From Rhodovastum sp963804495 (lineage in GTDB: Bacteria > Pseudomonadota > Alphaproteobacteria > Acetobacterales > Acetobacteraceae), in the NCBI GenBank assembly GCA_963804495.1, contig CAWDQN010000009.1, positions 186,001 to 250,000 of the forward strand: 64,000 nucleotides of DNA. Direction: 5' to 3'. Within the stretch, counting starts at the first letter, position 1; every line of letters starts with the position of its first letter. Position numbers and translations under genes: made by a program. Of this stretch, positions 25,801 through 34,222 are shown one piece after another. The notes beneath the pieces are model-generated. The model did no database searches. It had not been told where the DNA came from and saw nothing but the letters and a program-made list of their open reading frames with translations.

Positions 25801-26176
25801 TTGGGGCAGGTTCGAGCGGCCGCGATGCCGCTTGCGGCGCCGCGTCTTCATCATCCTCGTCGTCGTCGTCTTCCTCGTCCTCGCGCGCCTCCGCCGCCTG
25901 CATGGCGAGCAGGCGCTGCCGGTCGGCCACCGGGATCTGGTAGTAGTCGGGGTGGATTTCGCTGAAGGCCAGGAACCCGTGCCGGCCGCCGCCATATTCC
26001 ACGAAGGCCGCCTGCAGGCTGGGCTCCACGCGGACGACCTTGGCGAGGTAGATATTACCCTTGAGCTGCTTCTTGGTCGCTGTCTCAACGTCAAAATCCT
26101 CGAGGCGGTTACCGTCCAGCACCACCACGCGGGTTTCTTCCGCGTGGGTGGCGTCGATCAGCATACGTTTCGTCAT
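22877..26176 (-). CDS. rne: ribonuclease E
   Basis: A 1099-residue Rne/Rng-family endoribonuclease, the core of the RNA degradosome. The S1 domain begins with KGNIYLAKVVRVEPSLQAAFVEYGGGRHGFL and is interrupted by a ~300-residue acidic/Pro-Ala insert, as is typical of alphaproteobacteria, before resuming at RRQIMLVQVVKEERGTKGAALT. The catalytic DNase I-like region has AIDVNSGRST (metal Asp) and VIDFIDME; the zinc link is CPHCSGLGH. The C-terminal ~350 residues are disordered with Arg-rich RNA-binding stretches and acidic/Pro-Ala segments. The insert contains a tandem VGEDR repeat. The start at 26176 was chosen because MTKRMLIDATHAEE is the family N-terminus; nine extra codons upstream are possible. 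Confidence 0.96.
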   Translation of the reverse strand: MTKRMLIDATHAEETRVVVLDGNRLEDFDVETATKKQLKGNIYLAKVVRVEPSLQAAFVEYGGGRHGFLAFSEIHPDYYQIPVADRQRLLAMQAAEAREDEEDDDDEDDEDAAPQAASRPLEPAPRQARDGRASPRIIAIEAAPIADQGAPDLSGQDPAREDRVGEDRVGEDRVGEDRVGEDRVGEDRVGQDRVGEDLTGESGAADEPVSGPASAAAALAEEPEPAAAAPAAEAAAVAAVPSEPPPPIATAPGALPREEPAEAAPEEAPEAPGGDARPPRAQAAAIPTEVTYGDIAYREPDPDTAGLPADADHDGGFAPMADSALDKVVRETFEETDEPAPDLPPPETIGGESDTTDELRSRRAARFLRNYRIQEVIRRRQIMLVQVVKEERGTKGAALTSYISLAGRFCVLMPNSPRGGGISRKITSAADRKRLKEITAELEIPQGMGLIVRTAGANRPKAEIRRDCEYLMRLWDDIRTHTMRSVAPALIYEEASLIKRAIRDVYSRDIDEIIVDGEDGWRGAHDFMRMLMPSHARKVQLWRDPNGQSLFGKYQVEAQLDAMLSPTVQLKSGGYLVINQAEALVAIDVNSGRSTRERGIEETALRTNLEAADEVARQLRLRDLAGLIVIDFIDMEAKKNNAAVERRLKEALKIDRARIQVGHISHFGLLEMSRQRLRPSLAETSFIACPHCSGLGHVRSIDSSALHVLRAIEDEGAKGRASLILVYVASAVIMYVLNHKRERLAEIETRTGMRVQFAADEQLVPPQVRIERLRAQLPESERPAPILPAASAPVLEAPAADVAEAEDFIEEADEVQVPEAVAKAETPEAAEAREESNRRRRRRRRRRGGRDTATGGLQGAGEDADEAEDDESSAETVSLADEADQPEIPLGAFPVVPEPLDALQPTGPGESSEPAVAAEDEAAGGDESEQARRRRGRRGGRRRRRDETEAPAELAETAPLPVWTGPTPADPFGGQTYDIFDLIEQQEQVRPVTHAVPAEPLAAEPVVPDAIAPESPAPEPATPEPAAPEPAAEIAATSPAEPTAQVVEAPAPEPAPEPEPATAAAERPEPLVGAPLKPLVIGQDEMPSTERKRGWWRRP
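25588..25692 (-). repeat. 15-base tandem repeat inside rne
   Basis: Seven head-to-tail 15-base units (on the + strand, CTTCCCC[A/G]ACGCGAT with one CTTGCCC variant), encoding VGEDR repeats in the acidic insert of RNase E. An eighth, diverged unit follows. As a multiple of three it can change copy number without breaking the frame. Confidence 0.95.
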
Positions 26177-27015
26177 TCGGTCCAGAACTCCGGTGCGCCG
26201 CACGCCCTCGGTTGCGAGGAGCGGGGCGGGGGTCAGGTGAAGGTGGTGAGCCGGACCGCAGACCAGGAATCACATGCCCCGGAAATTGGGGCATGATCGA
26301 GAGGAGACCGCCCGAAGCTGCCGGCTCGCCCGCGCCCGTCACCGCCCGGGTCGTCCGGACGGGATGGTGAGGACGGCGCCGCGGGGCGTCGGTCCTGGCG
26401 GTGTGGAGCGGCTGTGCGACGGACAATCAGGTCCCCTGCGTCTGCGGGCTGAGCGCGGATCTGCGCCGCGGCCCGGGTGAATCGGTGCGCTGCCGCCAGC
26501 GCGGGCGGCCCCGGCGCCGGACCACGCGCGGCCCTGGGATGCGACAGAACGCGCATCGGGCCGGCACAGGGCCGCGGCAACGTCGCCCCTGGCCGTTCGG
26601 AACCGGACGGAAGTGGGCGGCACAGGCGGTGGCGTGGTCGTGGGCGGGCGCCGCACCGGGGCCAGCATGTCCTGCGTCTGGCATGGTCCGGCCTGGCTGG
26701 CGCCGCCGCGGATCGGCCTCCCAGGGGGCATCGCCGGCCCCCCGGGGCACGCCACCGGAGCGTGCGCAACCATGGAGCAAACGCGCCCGCGCCGCAAGCA
26801 AAGGCTGCATTCGCAAGCAAACGATGCACCGCTGCAACACATTCGCCGGTTTTTCGCCACGAATTGGCCGGGATCAACGTGGAAGCTGCGGCAGTGCGAC
26901 CGATATGTTAAGAGTGCCTCTCAGACTGGGCAGCTCCAGCTCCGCAACGCCAGCTCCGGGGCGCGACAGGGGGCTCGTTCAGACCGCATCCGTCTCAGCA
27001 ACCGGGACAACCCAG
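26177..27015. other. long intergenic region between divergent rne and the amidase gene
   Basis: About 840 bases (about 730 if the amidase starts at its upstream ATG, 26905). It is GC-rich and open in several frames, but no ORF has recognisable sequence. rne genes usually have long 5' leaders used for autoregulation, which may account for part of it. GCAAGCAAA occurs twice, 19 bases apart (26794 and 26813). No clear promoter was found. Confidence 0.4.
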
Positions 27016-27858
27016 GTGTTCACGCGTCAATTCCTGCTCGGTCACGGCGTTTCCGTGAGCTTCCTGCTCCCCGCGGGAGCCGGGGCGACTCCGCCGCTCG
27101 CCGCGAGCTCCCGCCCGGCCGCCGTGCCGCCGGTGGCGCCACGGTCGCTGCCGCTGGTGCTGCTCGACCCGGGGCATGGCGGCAAGGATTCGGGCGCGAT
27201 CGGCATCACCGGCACCTACGAGAAGCACATCGCGCTCGCCGCCGCGCAGGAGCTGCGCCGGCAGCTGGAGGCGTCCGGTCACTACCGGGTGGAGCTGACC
27301 CGCACCCGCGATGTGTTCATCCCCCTGGAGGACCGCGTCGGCATCGCCCAGCAGCGCGGCGCCGCCTTGTTCGTGTCCATGCACGCCGACGCGCTGAACA
27401 ACCGCTTCGTGCGCGGCGCCAGCGTCTACACCCTGGCCGACACCGCTTCCGACACCCAGACGGCGGCGCTGGCGCAGCGGGAGAACGCCGCCGACCGCTT
27501 CGGCGGGCCGGCGTTCCGCGGCGCCCCGCCCGAAGTGGCGCATATTCTCGCCAGCCTGGTGCGCCAGGAGACGCGCGCCGGATCGGCGCGGATGGCGCGC
27601 AGCGTCGTGTCGGAACTGCACCGCGACCTGCCGCTGCTGCCGAACCCGTCCCGCCATGCCGGATTCATGGTGCTGAAGGCGGCCGACATCCCCAGCGTGC
27701 TGGTGGAAATGGGCTTCATGTCCAATCGCGATGACGAGGCGGCGCTGCGCCGGCCGGAGCATCGCGTTCTGGTGGCGGCGGCTATGAAACGCGCTGTCGA
27801 TGCCTATTTCAGCAGCGGACCCGGCGGTACTTACGCGGCGCGCCGCATGGCGGGTTGA
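27016..27858 (+). CDS. N-acetylmuramoyl-L-alanine amidase (AmiC type)
   Basis: About 280 residues ending in an Amidase_3 domain: LVLLDPGHGGKDSGAIG (zinc His), TYEKHIALAAAQEL (Glu), RTRDVFIPLEDRVGIAQ, FVSMHADAL (zinc His) and SVLVEMGFMSNRDDE (catalytic Glu). It cleaves the lactyl-amide bond of peptidoglycan in the periplasm during septal splitting. The start is uncertain: GTG 27016 gives a short signal-like N-terminus (FTRQFLLGHGVSVSFLLPAGAGA); ATG 26905 would add 37 residues and place the signal internally. PBP1A follows 48 bases downstream, a natural cell-wall pairing. Confidence 0.85.
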   Translation: MFTRQFLLGHGVSVSFLLPAGAGATPPLAASSRPAAVPPVAPRSLPLVLLDPGHGGKDSGAIGITGTYEKHIALAAAQELRRQLEASGHYRVELTRTRDVFIPLEDRVGIAQQRGAALFVSMHADALNNRFVRGASVYTLADTASDTQTAALAQRENAADRFGGPAFRGAPPEVAHILASLVRQETRAGSARMARSVVSELHRDLPLLPNPSRHAGFMVLKAADIPSVLVEMGFMSNRDDEAALRRPEHRVLVAAAMKRAVDAYFSSGPGGTYAARRMAG

Positions 27859-27906
27859 CCGCGGCAGCATTGTGCTGCGGTGCAGAATTGGGTGTAACAA
27901 GGCAGT

Positions 27907-30516
27907 ATGACCGGACCGTTGACCGCGGGCGAGAGGCTCGCATCCCCCGCTTCCGAACCGCGGCCGCGGCGCCGCGGCCGCGCCCGCCCGCCGCGCCGGC
28001 GCCCCACGCTGTTCGGGCCGCTGCGCTCGCTTGGCCGCCTGCTGGCGGCGCTGGCGGCGGTTGCCGTCCTGGGCGTTACCCTGGCGGCGGTGGGCGGCTA
28101 TGTCGCCTATGAGCAATTCGCCGCCGGGCTGCCCGGCGTGGACGGGCTGCGCCACTATCAGCCGCGGGTCATGAGCCGGGTCTATGCCGGCGACGCGCGG
28201 CTGCTTTCCGAGCTCGCCACCGAGCGGCGCATCTTCGTGCCCGATACCGCCATTCCCGACATTGTGAAGCACGCGTTCCTGTCGGCCGAGGATCAGAACT
28301 TCTTCACCCATCGCGGCGTCGATCCGGCGGCGATCATCCGCGCGGCGGTGACCAACCTTATGAATTACGGCCAGGGGCGGCGGCCGATCGGCGCCTCCAC
28401 CATCACCCAGCAGGTGGCCAAGAACATGCTGCTGGGCAGCAGCACCGAGGTGTCGCTGGCGCGCAAGGCGCGCGAGGCGATCCTGGCGATGCGGGTGGAG
28501 GAGACGCTCAGCAAGGAGCGCATCCTGGAGCTGTACCTGAACGAGATTTACCTCGGTCAGCAGGCCTACGGCGTGGCGGCGGCGGCGCAGGCGTATTTCA
28601 ACAAGTCGCTGGATGAGCTGACGCTCGCCGACGCCGCCTTCCTGGCGGCGCTGCCGAAGGCGCCGAACAACTACAACCCTGCCCGCTTCCCCGACGCGGC
28701 GAAGGCAAGGCGCGACTGGGTGCTCGACCGCATGGCCGAGGACCACGTGATCAGCCCCGAGCAGGCGGCGGCGGCCAAGGTGCAGCCGATCGCAACCGCG
28801 CAATACCGCCGCCCCGACATGGTTACCGGCGCCGAGTATTTCGCCGAGGACGTGCGTCGCCGCCTGATCGAGAAATTCGGCGCCGAGCAGACCACTACCG
28901 GCGGGCTGGTGGTGCACACCACGCTCGACCCGGTGCTGCAGGCCGCCGCCGACCATGCCCTGCGCGCCGGGCTGATGCGCTACGATCAGCGCCGCGGCGG
29001 CTGGCGCGGGCCGGTGACGCGGGTGACGGCCGGGTCCGCCCTGCGCGCCACCTGGCCGACCCAGCTGCTGCAGACCGCCGCGCCGCCCGGCATGCTGCCG
29101 GAGTGGCAGTTGGCGGTGGTGCTGGAAACCAGCGAGAGCGAGGCGAAGCTTGGCGTGCTCGGCCATGGCGCGTCGTCCACGCCGGCGGTGCTGCCGATGC
29201 TGCTCTCCGACCTCGGCTGGGCGCGGCCGGTGCAGGTGCCGCCGGGGCTGGTGGCGCCGCCGCCCGGCGCCACGCTCGGGCCGGCGCCGCGCCGGATGGC
29301 CGACGTGGTCAGGCCGGGCGACGTGGTGATGACGGAGTTCCTGCCGGCGGCGCCGGGGCAGAAGGGCGCGGCGGGGCGGCTGCTGCTGCGCCAGATCCCG
29401 CTGGTGCAGGGCGCGCTGGTCTCCCTCGATCCCGCCACCGGCCGGGTGCTGGCGATGTCCGGCGGCTGGAGCTACGAAATGTCGCAGTTCAACCGCGCCA
29501 GCCAGGCCAACCGGCAGCCGGGCTCCAGCTTCAAGCCCTTCGTCTACCTGACCGCGCTGGCCAACGGGGTGTCGCCGTCGCAGCGCTTCATGGACGCGCC
29601 CTTCGTGCTCGACCTCGGGGCGGCCGGGCAGTGGCGGCCGAACAATTACGAAATGGACTTCCTCGGCGCCGTGCCGCTGCGCGTCGCGCTGGAGAAATCG
29701 CTCAACCTGGTGACCATTCGGGTGGCCAAACAAGTCGGCATGGCCGCGGTGGCGCAGACGGCGATCGCCTTCCACGAGGTCGACAGCATGCCGCACGTGC
29801 TGCCGGCGGCGCTGGGGGCGGTGGAAACCACGGTGCTGCGCGAGGCCGGTGCCTATGCCGGGTTCGCCGTCGGCGGGCGCGAGGTGGAGCCGACGCTGAT
29901 CGACAGCGTGCAGGACCGCGACGGCACGGTGATCTGGCGTGCCGGCGGGCGGACCTGCCAGGGCTGCGACGATCCGCAGCGCCCGCCGGCGCTGCTCGAT
30001 GAGCGCCAGCAGCTGGTCGACCCGGCCAGCAATTTCCAGTTGATCACCATGATGCAGGGCGTGGTGACGCGCGGCACCGGCTTCGGCGCGGCGCAGGGGC
30101 TGGACCGCGCGGTCGCCGGCAAGACCGGCACCGGCCAGGATTTCCAGGACGACTGGTTCGCCGGCTTCACGCCCGACCTGGTGACCGTGGTGTGGGTGGG
30201 CTTCGACACGCCGACCTCGCTCGGCGACAAGGAGACCGGGGCGGCCAACGCGGTGCCGATCTGGCACGATTTCATGTCGGTGGCGCTGAAGGGGCGGCCG
30301 AAGCTCGACTTCGTCACGCCACCGGGGGTGACGATGGCAAGCTGGGATTCCGGCTGGGGCACCGTCACCGACGCGTTCAAGCCCGACCAGGTGCCGGGCG
30401 CGTCCGAGCCGATCGGCGGGGCGCCGTCGGGGGGCGAGGCATCCAAGTCGCCCGCCAGCGCACCGGCCGCTTCGCACGCCGCCGGGGTCGACAGCGGCCT
30501 GGGCGGGCTGTATTGA
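27907..30516 (+). CDS. mrcA: penicillin-binding protein 1A
   Basis: An 869-residue class A PBP. An Arg/Pro-rich cytoplasmic tail (1-37) precedes one membrane span (~38-66). The GT51 glycosyltransferase domain has SAEDQNFFTHRGVD (catalytic Glu near 128) and GASTITQQVAKN. The transpeptidase domain has SSFK (Ser540, Lys543), SLN and KTGTG (739-743). It polymerises and crosslinks peptidoglycan. The C-terminus is Ala/Ser/Pro-rich. AAGG lies a few bases before the ATG. The order amidase-mrcA-prfB is common in alphaproteobacteria. Confidence 0.95.
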   Translation: MTGPLTAGERLASPASEPRPRRRGRARPPRRRPTLFGPLRSLGRLLAALAAVAVLGVTLAAVGGYVAYEQFAAGLPGVDGLRHYQPRVMSRVYAGDARLLSELATERRIFVPDTAIPDIVKHAFLSAEDQNFFTHRGVDPAAIIRAAVTNLMNYGQGRRPIGASTITQQVAKNMLLGSSTEVSLARKAREAILAMRVEETLSKERILELYLNEIYLGQQAYGVAAAAQAYFNKSLDELTLADAAFLAALPKAPNNYNPARFPDAAKARRDWVLDRMAEDHVISPEQAAAAKVQPIATAQYRRPDMVTGAEYFAEDVRRRLIEKFGAEQTTTGGLVVHTTLDPVLQAAADHALRAGLMRYDQRRGGWRGPVTRVTAGSALRATWPTQLLQTAAPPGMLPEWQLAVVLETSESEAKLGVLGHGASSTPAVLPMLLSDLGWARPVQVPPGLVAPPPGATLGPAPRRMADVVRPGDVVMTEFLPAAPGQKGAAGRLLLRQIPLVQGALVSLDPATGRVLAMSGGWSYEMSQFNRASQANRQPGSSFKPFVYLTALANGVSPSQRFMDAPFVLDLGAAGQWRPNNYEMDFLGAVPLRVALEKSLNLVTIRVAKQVGMAAVAQTAIAFHEVDSMPHVLPAALGAVETTVLREAGAYAGFAVGGREVEPTLIDSVQDRDGTVIWRAGGRTCQGCDDPQRPPALLDERQQLVDPASNFQLITMMQGVVTRGTGFGAAQGLDRAVAGKTGTGQDFQDDWFAGFTPDLVTVVWVGFDTPTSLGDKETGAANAVPIWHDFMSVALKGRPKLDFVTPPGVTMASWDSGWGTVTDAFKPDQVPGASEPIGGAPSGGEASKSPASAPAASHAAGVDSGLGGLY

Positions 30517-30543
30517 CCCCGCCCTTGTCCGGAGCGCTGACCC

Positions 30544-31675
30544 ATGTCCGCCGAAGCCGACGCCCTCAATGAACAGATCAAGCAGTCGGTGGCACTGCTG
30601 AGGAGGCATCTTTGACTGGGATGTCGCACTTGCCCGCCTCGACGAGCTGAACAACCGCGCCGAGGACCCCGGCCTGTGGAATAACGCCGCCGCCGCGCAG
30701 GCGCTGATGCGCGAGCGCAACCGGCTGGCGGCCCAGGTCGAGGGCGTGCGCGCCCTGGAGCGCGATGTCGGCGACGCGATGGAGCTGATCGCGCTTGCCG
30801 AGGCCGAGGCCGACGCCGCCATGGTGGCCGACGGCATTGCCTCCCTGCGCGCCCTGGCCGAGGAGGCGAAGCGGCGCGAGATCGAGAGCCTGCTGTCCGG
30901 CGAGGCCGACGGCAACGACGCCTATGTGGAAATCAACGCCGGCGCCGGCGGCACCGAGGCGCAGGACTGGGCGCAGATGCTGGAGCGCATGTACACGCGC
31001 TGGGCGGAGCAGCGCGGCTACAAGGTGCAGAAGCTGGAGGAGAGCGAGGGCGAGCAGGCCGGCATCAAGTCGGTGACGCTGCAGGTCAGCGGCCCGACCG
31101 CCTATGGCTGGCTGAAGACCGAGGCCGGCGTGCACCGTCTCGTCCGCATCAGCCCGTTCGACGCGGCGGCGCGGCGGCAGACCAGTTTCGCCAGTGTCTG
31201 GGTGTATCCGGTGGTCGATGACACGATCGAAATCGACATCGACCCGAGCGACCTGAAGGTGGACACGTTCCGCGCCTCGGGCGCCGGCGGCCAGCACGTG
31301 AATAAGACCGAGAGCGCCATTCGCATCACCCATATTCCGACCGGCATCGTGGTGGCCTGCCAGACCGACCGCAGTCAGCATCGCAATCGCGCGACCGCGA
31401 TGGGCATGCTGAAGGCGCGGATGTACGAGCAGGAGTTGCAACGGCGCGAGGCGGTGTCGAACGCGCAGGAGGCAGCGAAGACCGATATTGGCTGGGGCCA
31501 CCAGATTCGCAGCTATGTGCTCGCCCCCTACCAGTTGGTGAAGGATTTGCGGACCGGGGTGGAAAAGGGGAACCCCGACGCGGTGCTGGGCGGGGCGTTG
31601 GACGAGTTCATGGCGGCGGCGTTGGCGGCGCGGGTCGGCGCGACGCGCAGCGAGGCGAGTGCCCAGGCGCAATAA
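30544..31675 (+). CDS. prfB: peptide chain release factor 2, with programmed +1 frameshift
   Basis: Two frames joined at 30612/30614. The first 23 codons end in CTT followed by an in-frame TGA (30613-30615). Skipping the T gives GAC TGG GAT, and the frame continues to the TAA at 31673-31675, for about 376 residues in all. The second part contains the RF2 anticodon-like SPF (RISPFDAAARR) and the catalytic SGAGGQHVNKTESAIR (GGQ). It releases peptides at UGA and UAA stops. The frameshift autoregulates RF2: low RF2 favours the shift. The start codon is 27 bases after the mrcA stop. Confidence 0.96.
30601..30615 (+). promoter_or_regulatory. RF2 programmed-frameshift signal
   Basis: AGGAGG, CAT, then CTT TGA C. 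The internal Shine-Dalgarno-like AGGAGG sits three bases before the slippery CTT, the same spacing as the well-studied E. coli prfB site. This decides whether translation ends at codon 24 or shifts +1. Confidence 0.95.
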
Positions 31676-31676
31676 C

Positions 31677-31750
31677 GTTAAGCAATGGGGTCAAGGGGGC
31701 CACCGTCCCCCTGCGGGTCCAGGGCAGAGCCCTGGCCTTCCTTGCTTAAC
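31677..31750 (-). repeat. dispersed intergenic hairpin element, copy C
   Basis: Reverse-oriented copy, starting right after the prfB stop. GTTAAGCAA (31677-31685) and TTGCTTAAC (31742-31750) form perfect 9-base inverted ends. Inside are AGGGGGCC...TCCCCCT and CCAGGGC...GCCCTGG stem-loops. The flanking inverted ends are clearest in this copy. Confidence 0.88.
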
Positions 31751-31845
31751 AGGGCTTTGCGCCACCGTATGAACCGCCTAGGGTGCAACCCAGCCGCGCG
31801 CCCCGCGCGGCGGGACCCATTCATACCAAGCAAGGGATTGACCGC

Positions 31846-32946
31846 ATGATCAGAAGGACCCTGTTGGCTTGCGCGGCCGTGTTCGCGCTCGGCGCGACGG
31901 CGCCGGCGAAGGCCGACATCCAGATCGGCGTGGCCGGCCCGATCACCGGCAGCAACGCGACCTTCGGCGTACAGCTGCGGGAAGGCGCCGAGCAGGCGGT
32001 GGCCGACATCAACGCAAAGGGCGGCGTGCTCGGCCAGAAACTGGTGCTGAATATCGGCGACGACGCCTGCGACCCGAAGCAGGCCGTTTCGGTCGCCAAC
32101 GACCTTGTCAGCAAGAAGGTCGTTTTCGTGGACGGGCATTTCTGCTCCAGCAGTTCCATCCCGGCCAGCAAGGTCTACACCGAGGAGGGGGTTCTGCAGA
32201 TCACCCCGGCCTCGACCAACCCCAAGTTCACCGACGAGGGCAGCTGGAACACGTTCCGCACCTGCGGGCGCGACGACCAGCAGGGCGCGGTGGCCGCCGC
32301 TTACATCGCCAAGAATTACAAGGATCACAAGATCGCGATCCTGCACGACAATTCCGGCTACGGCAAAGGCCTCGCCGACGAGACCAAAAAGGCGCTCAAC
32401 AAGCTGGGCGTGAAGGAAACCGTTTATTCCGCCTACACGCCGGGTGAGAAGGACTACTCCGCCCTTGTCAGCCGTCTGAAGCAGGCCGGCGTGAATCTGA
32501 TCTATGTCGGCGGCTACCAGACCGAGATCGGGCTGATCAAGCGCCAGTCCGTCCAGCAGGGGCTGAACGCGGTGCTCATCGGCGGCGACGCGCTGGTGAC
32601 CCAGGAATACTGGCAGATCACCGGCGATACGGGCGAAGGCACGCTGATGACCTTCCCCTCCGACCCCCGCACGCGCCCAACCGCGGCGGCCGTGGTGAAG
32701 GAGTTCAAGGACAAGGGCATCGATCCCGAGGGCTACGTTCTGTACACCTATGCCGCGATCCAGATCTGGGCCGAGGCGGCCACCAAGGCGGGCACCACCG
32801 ACCCGAAGAAGGTGGCGGCGGTGTTGAAGTCGGGCGGCCCGTGGGAAACGGTGCTGGGCAAGGTCGCCTACGACAAGAAGGGCGACGTGAAGGATTCCGA
32901 CTACGTGCTGTATCTCTGGCACAACGGCAGCTACTCGCAGATCTGA
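31846..32946 (+). CDS. branched-chain amino-acid ABC transporter substrate-binding protein
   Basis: A 366-residue periplasmic binding protein of the LivJ/LivK type. The signal peptide is residues 1-23 (MIRRTLLACAAVFALGATAPAKA). The mature domain has the family features IQIGVAGPITGSNATFGVQLREGAEQAV (in part), DDACDPKQAVSVANDLV, FCSSSSIPASKVY, RTCGRDDQQGAVAA and LYTYAAIQIWAEA. It binds Leu/Ile/Val or a similar ligand. The cognate livHMGF genes are not in this window, so this is an orphan copy. A strong terminator follows. Confidence 0.92.
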   Translation: MIRRTLLACAAVFALGATAPAKADIQIGVAGPITGSNATFGVQLREGAEQAVADINAKGGVLGQKLVLNIGDDACDPKQAVSVANDLVSKKVVFVDGHFCSSSSIPASKVYTEEGVLQITPASTNPKFTDEGSWNTFRTCGRDDQQGAVAAAYIAKNYKDHKIAILHDNSGYGKGLADETKKALNKLGVKETVYSAYTPGEKDYSALVSRLKQAGVNLIYVGGYQTEIGLIKRQSVQQGLNAVLIGGDALVTQEYWQITGDTGEGTLMTFPSDPRTRPTAAAVVKEFKDKGIDPEGYVLYTYAAIQIWAEAATKAGTTDPKKVAAVLKSGGPWETVLGKVAYDKKGDVKDSDYVLYLWHNGSYSQI

Positions 32947-32970
32947 GACCCGGCCGGCCGCGCGCAAAGG

Positions 32971-33006
32971 AAGGCCCGGGGAACATCCCCGGGCCTTTTT
33001 TGTTTT
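32971..33006 (+). terminator. rho-independent terminator after the branched-chain binding protein
   Basis: AAGGCCCGGGGA, a short ACAT loop and TCCCCGGGCC followed by TTTTTTGTTTT. An ideal GC-rich stem plus U-run; it lies just before the end of the convergent flavin reductase gene. Confidence 0.93.
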
Positions 33007-33009
33007 GCC

Positions 33010-33507
33010 TCAGCCCGGAACGGTCACCCGCACCGGATGGTAGCGGCGGCCGAAATAGATCAGCCCCTCGTGGCTCTCGCCCGCGGCGATCGCCTCGACC
33101 TCGCAGAACAGCACCGAATGGGTGCCGACCTCGAGCACCTGGGTGATCCGGCAGTCGAACGAGACCAGCGCGTCCTGCAGCACCGGCGCGCCGGTGATCA
33201 GCGTGCCCCATGCCCCGGCTGCGAAACGGCCGTTCATGTCGCACTCCGTCATGCCGGCAAACACCGGCGAGAGGTGCTCCTGCGCCGCGGCGAGGGTGTT
33301 CACGCACAGCACGCCGTTCAGCTTGAACGCCGGGTTGGCGTCGCTGGCGCGGTTCTGGCACACCAGCAAGGTCGGCGGCTCGTCGGAGACGCTGGCGACC
33401 GCCGAGGCGGTGAACCCGTGCCGCCCGGCCGGGCCCGCCGTGGTGATGACATGCACCGCGGCGCCGAGCCGGGTCATGGCGTCGCGATAGGTTTGGCGGT
33501 TGACCAC
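33010..33507 (-). CDS. flavin reductase family protein (HpaC/RutF-like)
   Basis: A 165-residue flavin reductase-like FMN-binding protein. Features are MTRLGAAVHVITTAGPAGRHGFTASAVASVSDEPPTLLVC (in part), NTLAAAQEHL, and GTHSVLFCEVEAI with a terminal GLIYFGRRYHPV. Such enzymes supply reduced FMN/FAD to a partner monooxygenase, which is not nearby. GTG at 33507 was chosen because AGGGAG lies six bases upstream; a TTG at 33525 is possible. Confidence 0.88.
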   Translation of the reverse strand: MVNRQTYRDAMTRLGAAVHVITTAGPAGRHGFTASAVASVSDEPPTLLVCQNRASDANPAFKLNGVLCVNTLAAAQEHLSPVFAGMTECDMNGRFAAGAWGTLITGAPVLQDALVSFDCRITQVLEVGTHSVLFCEVEAIAAGESHEGLIYFGRRYHPVRVTVPG

Positions 33508-33788
33508 GCCTCGCTCCCTTGGCAAGCCGCTGCGAGTGGACGCAAGCCGGGCGTGATGTCGCCGGCACGTTGCGTTCGTATGGGTCCGCGTGCCCCCCCG
33601 CGCAAGCCAGTTTCACGCGCGCCGATCATGCGCCCGCCCCCATGGCGGCCCCAGGGTTGCGCCATCGGGAGCCCTGCCCTGCGCCGGGGCGGGGTGGCGG
33701 TTCGGCCCCTTGCCCGGTGGCAGGCCGGCGTGACATCGTGGTTAAATCATCGCCGGTGCCCGTGGCGCCGCTCCCGGGAGATGTCGTT

Positions 33789-34004
33789 GTGACAGCCGTA
33801 CCCGTCATCGATCTTGCCGCGGAAGCCAACGGGGCCTGTGTGCAGGCCGTTCCCGGGGCGGTGTTCCTGCAACTGCGCCGCGCCGAGGGCGCGACCGTGG
33901 TGCGCCGCATGTTCATCGAAATGACCCTGCACGAAGCCCGCGACCTGGCCCGCGACCTGAACGCCAGTATCTGCCAGGCCGAGCGGTTCTTGCGCGGCAA
34001 GTAA
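33789..34004 (+). CDS. small conserved hypothetical protein
   Basis: A 71-residue soluble protein starting at GTG 33789, with GGGAG eight bases upstream. It resembles a single alpha/beta unit (VPGAVFLQLRR, VVRRMFIEMTLHEARDLARDLNASI). The function is unknown. Its last codons GGC AAG TAA are also the outer edge of the large palindromic structure described at 34001-34222. Confidence 0.6.
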   Translation: MTAVPVIDLAAEANGACVQAVPGAVFLQLRRAEGATVVRRMFIEMTLHEARDLARDLNASICQAERFLRGK

Positions 34005-34222
34005 GCAAGCAAGGCCAGGGGCTCTGCCCCTGGACCCCGCCAAGGGCCGAGAGGCCCTTGGAACCCATTGCTTTGAGACGGATGATTTGAGAGGGGGTTA
34101 GGCGGCGAACCGGTTCGCCGCCTAACCCCCCTCTCAAATCATCCGTCTTAAGTAGCGGGGTCCAGGGGGCCACTGCCCCCTGGCGGGTCCAGGGCAGAGC
34201 CCTGGCCTTACCTCCTTACTTG
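34001..34222. repeat. composite palindrome: two inverted hairpin elements flanking a 36/37-base inverted repeat
   Basis: Left arm: forward copy D1 (34001-34074; stems CCAGGGGC/GCCCCTGG and CCAAGGGCC/GGCCCTTGG, then CCCATTGCTTT). Centre: a nearly perfect inverted repeat. Right arm: reverse copy D2 (34149-34222). The outermost bases, GGCAAGTAAG, are mirrored and provide the AAG TAA end of both flanking convergent genes. The whole block can fold on itself; it separates the 71-residue gene from the MFS gene. Confidence 0.92.
34076..34148. repeat. 36/37-base near-perfect inverted repeat
   Basis: Arms 34076-34111 and 34112-34148 meet at GAACC|GGTTC with no loop. The only difference is one extra C in the right arm's C-run. 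Related sequence was not seen elsewhere in the window. Confidence 0.95.

Noticed and set aside
26995..30915. 1306-codon minus-strand open frame across the amidase and mrcA genes
   Set aside because: His/Arg/Gly-rich, no family features, and antisense to well-recognised cell-wall genes.
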